Source of the DNA: DATCJU01 sp036562635
GTDB taxonomy: Bacteria > Actinomycetota > Actinomycetes > Mycobacteriales > Pseudonocardiaceae
Length of the DNA stretch: 18,095 nt
Direction: 5' to 3'
NCBI GenBank assembly: GCA_036562635.1
Contig: DATCJU010000029.1
Coordinates: 1-18,095 of the forward strand
Of this stretch, positions 13,710 through 18,095 are shown in pieces. Position 1 is the stretch's first letter. Each line of letters opens with the position of its first letter. Position numbers and translations under genes: made by a program. The notes beneath the pieces were generated by a model. That model ran no database searches and was not told the DNA's origin. It saw only the letters and a program-made list of their open reading frames with translations.

Positions 13710-16157
13710 TCAGTTGTTCTCCTGGGTCTGGGCGGCCGCCGCCGTGCAGACGATCTTCGGCTGCGGGTTGTACCGCACCGTACGGGTCTGCCGCTTCACC
13801 TCACGACCGTTGAGGTCCCGGATGATCCGGGTGTCGGTGACCTTGAACCCGGGCCCGCCGTTGCTCGGCTTGCAGCCGGCGTCCGAGACCTCCACGGTGG
13901 GCGGCGGCGTCTGGTCGAACGGCTGCCCGGTGATCGACTCCACCTGGTAGGTCTTGGTGCCCCAGAGCCGGACCGTGATCGACGACGGGGTCCAGATCGT
14001 CTCGATCAGGATGCCGGTCTGCGTGGGGTTCCGGAACTTGACGTCGATGATGCTGCGCCCCGACGGGTCCTGGAACACCGTCGCCTCACGACCCATGGGG
14101 TACCGGCTGATGTAGTAGCTGTGCTCCTTGTGCTCGACGTCGTCCATGCCCGCGAAGTACGCGGCGTTGTAGAGCGTCGTGGCCATCTGGGAGACACCGC
14201 CACCGACCGCCCGGCCCGGCTTGCCGTTCTCGATGATGCCGGCCTCGATGTAGCCGGTGGCCTTGGTCCGCGGGCCGGTGTGGCCGTTCATGCTGAACGT
14301 CTCGCCCGGCTTGACGATCGCGCCGTTGAGCTGCTGGGCCGCCCGGCGGATGTTGTGCCCGGAGTCGGGGGCGAAGTTGTGGGTGGTGAAGGTGCTGATG
14401 ACCTCCTTGATGCCGAGCTGCTCGGCCTGCTCGGTGGTGAACTCGGCCGGCTGCTCGGCGTACTCGGCCTTCACCGTCCGGTCGTCGGTGCGCTTGAGCA
14501 CGTCCAGCACCGAGGCGAAGCTCTTCTCGTAGTCGATGCCCCGGCCGTCCTGGGACGGCTTGATCACCGGCTTGCCGCCCTCCAGGACGATCTCCGCGTC
14601 CTTGCCGGGCTGCTCGGTGGAGGCGAGCTGCGGCTTGGCCGCCTCGGCGAGCTTGGCCGTGTCCACCTGCGGGTCCAGTCCACCGGAGGGGTTCGGCGTG
14701 AAGGTGAGCGCCGTGGCGATGACCTCGGGGCTCACCGTGGCGTTCTTGCCCTCGCCGAGCACGGTCAGCGGGCCCGAGACCGCCGGCTTGGCGACCTCCT
14801 CCAGCGCCTGGCGCACCCCTTCGGGAGTGGTGGTCACCGGGGTGGTGGTCACCGGCAGTTCCACCGGGGAGCCGTAGGCCCACCGGGCGAGCACGGCGTC
14901 GGCCGCGCCCGACACGTCGAGCTTCTGCCCGGGCTTGGGGTCCACCGCGACCGGCTCGGTGCCCTCGAAGCGGATGGTGCCCTCGGCGGGCTCCCGGTCG
15001 ACGGTCCCCCGCAGCTCTTCCAGCGTCTGGACGACCTTGTCCCGGTCGGCGGTGGTCACCACACCCACCTCACGGGTGGTGAAGAACGACATCAGCCGGG
15101 TGAACGGGTTCAACGGCTGGTCACCGACCTGCTCCAGGGTGGCCGCCCAGTCGAGCTGGAGACCGGCGGCCTGGGGGTCGATCTCGGCCTCCACGTCGCC
15201 GGCACGCACCGGTACCGGCTTGTCGAGCCGGGGACCGATCTCCTCCCGTAGCCGCTGCTCGGCCGCGGCACGTTCCATCCCGCCGACGTCGACACCGGCC
15301 ACGGTCACGCCCCGGGGGATCTCCCCCTGGCTGACCAGCAGATCCAACCCGTACAGCAGGACGAGGAAACCGGCCACGGCACCGAGCACCAGGGCCAGGC
15401 GGCGTCGCCGCCCGTCTCCGCCGGTGACCTGGTTCCCTCCCCCGCTGCCGTCGTCCCCGTCGTCCGGGCCGACGGCGGCCGGGGGCCCGGCGGGTCCGTC
15501 CGCCGGGTATGCCTCGTCCTGGTGACCGTCGACCGGATGACCACCGGTGGGATGACCCTCGGAAGGAGGACCACCGGACGGGTGACTCGCGGCCGGCGGC
15601 ACGTCCCCGGCAGCGCCGGACGAGCTGAGCGGACGGAGCACCACGGTGCGTTCGGCCTCGGTCTCGGCCTCGGCCGGAGCCGGCGGCGCCGGAGTCGGAT
15701 CGCTCCGGTCCGGGCGCACCGGGGCGGCGAACACGACGGTCCGCTCGGCGTCCCCGGTCTGCTGCTCCTGCTGCTCCGCCGACGCGGTGGGAGCGAATCG
15801 CACGGTCGGCTCCGCACCGGAGTCACCGCTCCCGGTGTCCGAGGAGCCGGAACCGCCGCCGGAGGCCGCCCCGGGCCGGTTCGGGGAAAGCTGGAAACGG
15901 ACGGTGCGCTCACCACCGGTTCCCGCCTTGTTCGCCGAGGGCTCGTCCGCGTGGGACCGGTCCTCGCCCTCACCGTCCTGCTCACCCCGCTGGCCGGCGC
16001 CGGTCCGAGCCGTCGGGGTGCGCTCGGTGGGCGCGTCCTCCTGCTCCAGGGCACGGCCCTGTCCGCCCTGGTCGTCGGCACGGGTGGGCTGGCGGTCACC
16101 GACGGCGGGTACCACCACCGTCGGTTCGGAGTGCGAGTCGTTCTGCTCCTGACGCAC
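13710..16157 (-). CDS. VanW-family protein with peptidoglycan-binding-like domains and a long cytoplasmic tail
   Basis: The 815-residue protein has three parts. Residues 1-250 are disordered and rich in Gly, Pro, Glu and Asp, with five copies of E[RP]TV[VR][VFL] (11-16, 83-88, 116-121, 138-143, 169-174). A single transmembrane helix spans about 253-275 after RRRR, so the tail is inside and the rest outside. Outside are two PG_binding_4-like regions (about 284-415 and 416-560), a VanW domain (about 590-725, with HNIRRAAQQLNGAIVKPGETFSMNGHTGP and GGGVSQMATTLYNAAY) and a C-terminal strand-rich segment with Cys762 and Cys804, possibly disulfide-bonded. VanW proteins have no settled activity; a cell-wall role is inferred. 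The GTG at 16157 follows AAGGGGAAG. Its leader contains a 23-bp palindrome. The tail motifs look like Ser/Thr kinase targets. Confidence 0.88.
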   Translation of the reverse strand: MRQEQNDSHSEPTVVVPAVGDRQPTRADDQGGQGRALEQEDAPTERTPTARTGAGQRGEQDGEGEDRSHADEPSANKAGTGGERTVRFQLSPNRPGAASGGGSGSSDTGSGDSGAEPTVRFAPTASAEQQEQQTGDAERTVVFAAPVRPDRSDPTPAPPAPAEAETEAERTVVLRPLSSSGAAGDVPPAASHPSGGPPSEGHPTGGHPVDGHQDEAYPADGPAGPPAAVGPDDGDDGSGGGNQVTGGDGRRRRLALVLGAVAGFLVLLYGLDLLVSQGEIPRGVTVAGVDVGGMERAAAEQRLREEIGPRLDKPVPVRAGDVEAEIDPQAAGLQLDWAATLEQVGDQPLNPFTRLMSFFTTREVGVVTTADRDKVVQTLEELRGTVDREPAEGTIRFEGTEPVAVDPKPGQKLDVSGAADAVLARWAYGSPVELPVTTTPVTTTPEGVRQALEEVAKPAVSGPLTVLGEGKNATVSPEVIATALTFTPNPSGGLDPQVDTAKLAEAAKPQLASTEQPGKDAEIVLEGGKPVIKPSQDGRGIDYEKSFASVLDVLKRTDDRTVKAEYAEQPAEFTTEQAEQLGIKEVISTFTTHNFAPDSGHNIRRAAQQLNGAIVKPGETFSMNGHTGPRTKATGYIEAGIIENGKPGRAVGGGVSQMATTLYNAAYFAGMDDVEHKEHSYYISRYPMGREATVFQDPSGRSIIDVKFRNPTQTGILIETIWTPSSITVRLWGTKTYQVESITGQPFDQTPPPTVEVSDAGCKPSNGGPGFKVTDTRIIRDLNGREVKRQTRTVRYNPQPKIVCTAAAAQTQENN

Positions 16158-16181
16158 CGCTTCCCCTTCTCAACATCGACA

Positions 16182-16204
16182 ACACGGGGTACCTCACCCC
16201 GTGT
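16182..16204 (-). promoter_or_regulatory. 23-bp palindrome upstream of the VanW-family gene
   Basis: ACACGGGGT (16182-16190) and ACCCCGTGT (16196-16204) are perfect 9-bp arms around 5 nt, 25-47 bp upstream of the GTG start. It could be an operator, or a hairpin in the 5' leader. Confidence 0.55.
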
Positions 16205-16261
16205 ACCTACCCGCCATCCGTCACACCCGAATTACGGAGTGTGGGCGGTGCGGGAACGGAC

Positions 16262-16582
16262 TCACAGATAAAGACCCGTACCGTGCTCGGTACGTTCCGT
16301 TGCAACTGCATGCAAGTCGCGTTCCCGCATGACGAGGTAGGCCTGGCCCTGCACCTCGACCTCGTACTGGTCCTCGGGATTGAACAGGACCTTGTCGCCG
16401 ACCTTGACCGTTCGCACGTGGTTGCCGACGCCGCAGACCTCTCCCCAGGCCAGCCGCTTGGCGACCTGGGCGGTTGCCGGGATCAGGATTCCTCCGCTGC
16501 TCCGGCGCTCGCCAGAATCCTGCGAGACCCTAACCATGACCCGGTCGTGCAGCATCTGGATCTCGAGCTTGGCTTCAGACAC
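16262..16582 (-). CDS. Divergent GroES (Cpn10)-family protein
   Basis: The 106-residue protein has the GroES fold order: LHDRVMVRV (11-19) as first strand, a mobile-loop region GERRSSGGILIPATA (24-38) keeping the hydrophobic ILI that contacts GroEL in true GroES, then VGDKVLFNPEDQYEVEVQGQAYLVMRERDLHAV (61-93), matching the C-terminal half of Cpn10. It is more diverged than the housekeeping groES and has no groEL beside it, so it is probably the conserved extra actinobacterial paralogue; its role is not known. The GTG start at 16582 has no Shine-Dalgarno sequence; TAGACT (16589-16594, minus) ends 6 bp before it, so the mRNA is probably leaderless. The gap to the VanW gene is 104 bp, with a separate leader there. 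Confidence 0.85.
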   Translation of the reverse strand: MSEAKLEIQMLHDRVMVRVSQDSGERRSSGGILIPATAQVAKRLAWGEVCGVGNHVRTVKVGDKVLFNPEDQYEVEVQGQAYLVMRERDLHAVATERTEHGTGLYL

Positions 16583-16588
16583 TGGAAG

Positions 16589-16594
16589 AGTCTA
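16589..16594 (-). promoter_or_regulatory. -10 box of the GroES-like gene
   Basis: TAGACT fits the actinobacterial TANNNT consensus and is placed so that transcription would start on the GTG. No good -35 box is seen. Confidence 0.5.
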
Positions 16595-16687
16595 CTTCCG
16601 CCGCCGGGAAGCTCGACGGAGCAGCATCCCCGTTTCCCAAGGTCATTCCCGTTTCTCCGACGTGCGGGGCAGGAACTGGGCCGTCGG

Positions 16688-18095
16688 TCACAACGCGGAT
16701 TCGTCCATTCCGCCCATCATGAGCACGAGCCGCGGCGCACCGTCGTCGACCACCCGCACCGGCACTCCCCAGTCCTGCCGGGTCAGCCGGCACACCGGGT
16801 GTTCCTCGCCACCGTCGTCGCAGCTGGCCGCCTGGGCGACGATGTGCAGCACGCCGGAGCGGACCTCGGGGGAGACCACGAGTCGACGACGCAGGTCGGT
16901 CCCCACACCGGTGCCGGAGAGCAGCAGCTCCGGCGGTGAACAGGTGACCTCCAGGCGCGTGGAGGGGCCGTACCGGTCGTCCAGCTTCTGTCCCGGCGGT
17001 GGGACGAACACCACATCCAGGGTGATCTCGCCGGGTGCGATGTCCGACGGCGGGCGGCGCACCTGGTGTGCCTCCCCGGCCACCAGCCGGGCGGTCACGC
17101 CGGGCGGCACCGGCCGCTCCAGGCGGTGGGCCGCAGAGGCGACCACGACCAGTTCGCCGTCGACCACCACCGCCCCCGAGGGCTCGGCCACCCCGGTGGC
17201 CAGGGTGGACACCTCGTCCGTGACCGGGTCGTACCGGCGTACCGCGCCGTTGTAGGTGTCGCACACCGCGACGCTCCCGTCCGGGAGCACGGTCACGCCG
17301 AGCGGGTGCTGCAGCAGCGCCTGGCCGGCCGGGCCGTCCCGGTGGCCGAAGTCGAACAGGCCGGTGCCCACCGCGGTGCGCACCGCGAATCCGCCGTCAC
17401 CGGTCGGCTCCACCCAGCGCAGCGCGGAGGTCTCCGAGTCGACCAGCCACAACCGGTCGGGCGCGGCCGCAAGACCGGAGGTCTGGGCGAAGAACGCCTG
17501 TTCGACGGCACCGTCCCGCAACCCCTCCACGGTGGTGCCGGCGAAACGACGCACGGTCCCGGCCACCGGGTCGAACAGACCGAGGGTGTGGTTGCCAGCC
17601 ATGGCCACCACGACACCACCGGCGGGTTCCCACCAGGCCACGTCCCACGGGCTGGTCAGGTCCACCTCGAGGGCGGGCCCGGAGTCGGTGCCGTCCCGCC
17701 ACTGCCGTCCGGTGCCGGCCACGGTGGTCACGTGCCCGTCGGACAGCCGCACCCCGCGCAGCAGGTGGTTCACCGTGTCGGCGACCACCACGTCATAGCC
17801 CACGCGTTCGGCGATCTCGGGCGGCAGCAGGGTGAGTCCGTTGGGCTCGGAGAAGCTCGCGGTGGCGGGGTCGCCGTCGTCCCGTCCCCGGCGTCCGCTG
17901 CCGATGCGGCGCAGCAGGCCGTCCCCGCTGCCGTCGCCGTCCGCGGCGAACTCGGCCAGCGAGTGGTGGGCGGTGTCGGTGACCAGCAGGGTGCCCTGCG
18001 GGGTCGGCACGGCCTTGCCGGGGAAACGCAGGGCGGTGCTCGCCGGGGGCGGGGGCACGTAGGGGCCGTCCCCGCGGTGCAGGGTGCCTCTGGCC
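16688..18095 (-). CDS. NHL-repeat beta-propeller protein, 5' end outside the window
   Basis: The frame stays open through the window edge (TLHRGDGPYV precedes the first in-window GTG at 18058), so the N-terminus is missing. At least 469 residues are present. NHL-type blades are seen: FPGKAVPTPQGTLLVTDTAHHSLAEF, FSEPNGLTLLPPE...VVVADTVNHLLRGVRL, LTSPWDVAWW...VAMAGNHTLGLFD, LQHPLGVTVLPDGSVAVCDTYNGAVRRYDP. A C-terminal strand-rich domain of about 120 residues follows, with LDVVFVPPPGQKLDDRYGPSTRLEVTCSPPELL. This order matches NHLRC2-like proteins, whose missing N-terminal part is normally a thioredoxin-like domain. The function in bacteria is unknown. It lies 105 bp upstream of the GroES-like gene on the same strand. 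Confidence 0.85.
   Translation of the reverse strand, partial: ARGTLHRGDGPYVPPPPASTALRFPGKAVPTPQGTLLVTDTAHHSLAEFAADGDGSGDGLLRRIGSGRRGRDDGDPATASFSEPNGLTLLPPEIAERVGYDVVVADTVNHLLRGVRLSDGHVTTVAGTGRQWRDGTDSGPALEVDLTSPWDVAWWEPAGGVVVAMAGNHTLGLFDPVAGTVRRFAGTTVEGLRDGAVEQAFFAQTSGLAAAPDRLWLVDSETSALRWVEPTGDGGFAVRTAVGTGLFDFGHRDGPAGQALLQHPLGVTVLPDGSVAVCDTYNGAVRRYDPVTDEVSTLATGVAEPSGAVVVDGELVVVASAAHRLERPVPPGVTARLVAGEAHQVRRPPSDIAPGEITLDVVFVPPPGQKLDDRYGPSTRLEVTCSPPELLLSGTGVGTDLRRRLVVSPEVRSGVLHIVAQAASCDDGGEEHPVCRLTRQDWGVPVRVVDDGAPRLVLMMGGMDESAL

Noticed and set aside
13641..15251. A 536-codon open frame on the plus strand opposite the VanW gene
   Set aside because: It is an antisense shadow with no domain, and it spans the VanW terminator.

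Overview
The window is very GC-rich with actinobacterial gene content: an EtfD-type membrane Fe-S oxidoreductase, a FadE5-type acyl-CoA dehydrogenase, a DUF5313 protein, a bifunctional-type dCTP deaminase, a VanW/peptidoglycan-binding membrane protein, frequent GTG starts and several starts without a ribosome binding site. A Pseudonocardiales-like actinobacterium fits best; the genus cannot be named from the sequence. It looks like ordinary chromosome: no transposase, phage gene or CRISPR array is visible.

Layout. 1-893: a decayed AraC-type regulator fused by deletion to the tail of a VOC (glyoxalase-fold) protein, with several frameshifts and a stop. 909-1525 (minus): a DUF5313 membrane protein and tRNA-Gly(CCC) with its terminator. 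1664-2260 (plus): dcd, facing etfD (2457-4730, minus) across a strong shared terminator. 4731-5217: a long divergent intergenic region. 5218-6375: two convergent genes of unknown function. 6499-8438 (minus): a beta-hydroxyacid dehydrogenase followed by a DapA-superfamily aldolase. 8552-9898 (minus): a secreted alpha/beta-hydrolase esterase. 10083-11270 (minus): a TetR regulator and a hotdog thioesterase, divergent from fadE (11578-13407, plus). 13710-16157 (minus): a VanW-family protein with a long cytoplasmic tail. 16262-16582 (minus): a divergent GroES-like protein. 16688-18095 (minus): an NHL-propeller protein cut by the window edge.

The main theme is fatty-acyl oxidation. In mycobacteria FadE-type dehydrogenases pass electrons through EtfBA to the membrane oxidoreductase EtfD and on to menaquinone. 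Here etfD and fadE lie 7 kb apart on opposite strands, yet each has nearly the same 16-bp palindrome (GTTACT-N4-RGTAAY) in its promoter region, in the same orientation relative to the gene. This suggests one repressor controls both ends of the electron path. The TetR gene beside fadE has its own, different palindrome, so it is probably not that repressor. Other points are the five E[RP]TV[VR][VFL] motifs in the VanW protein's tail, and inverted repeats in the leaders of the esterase and VanW genes.
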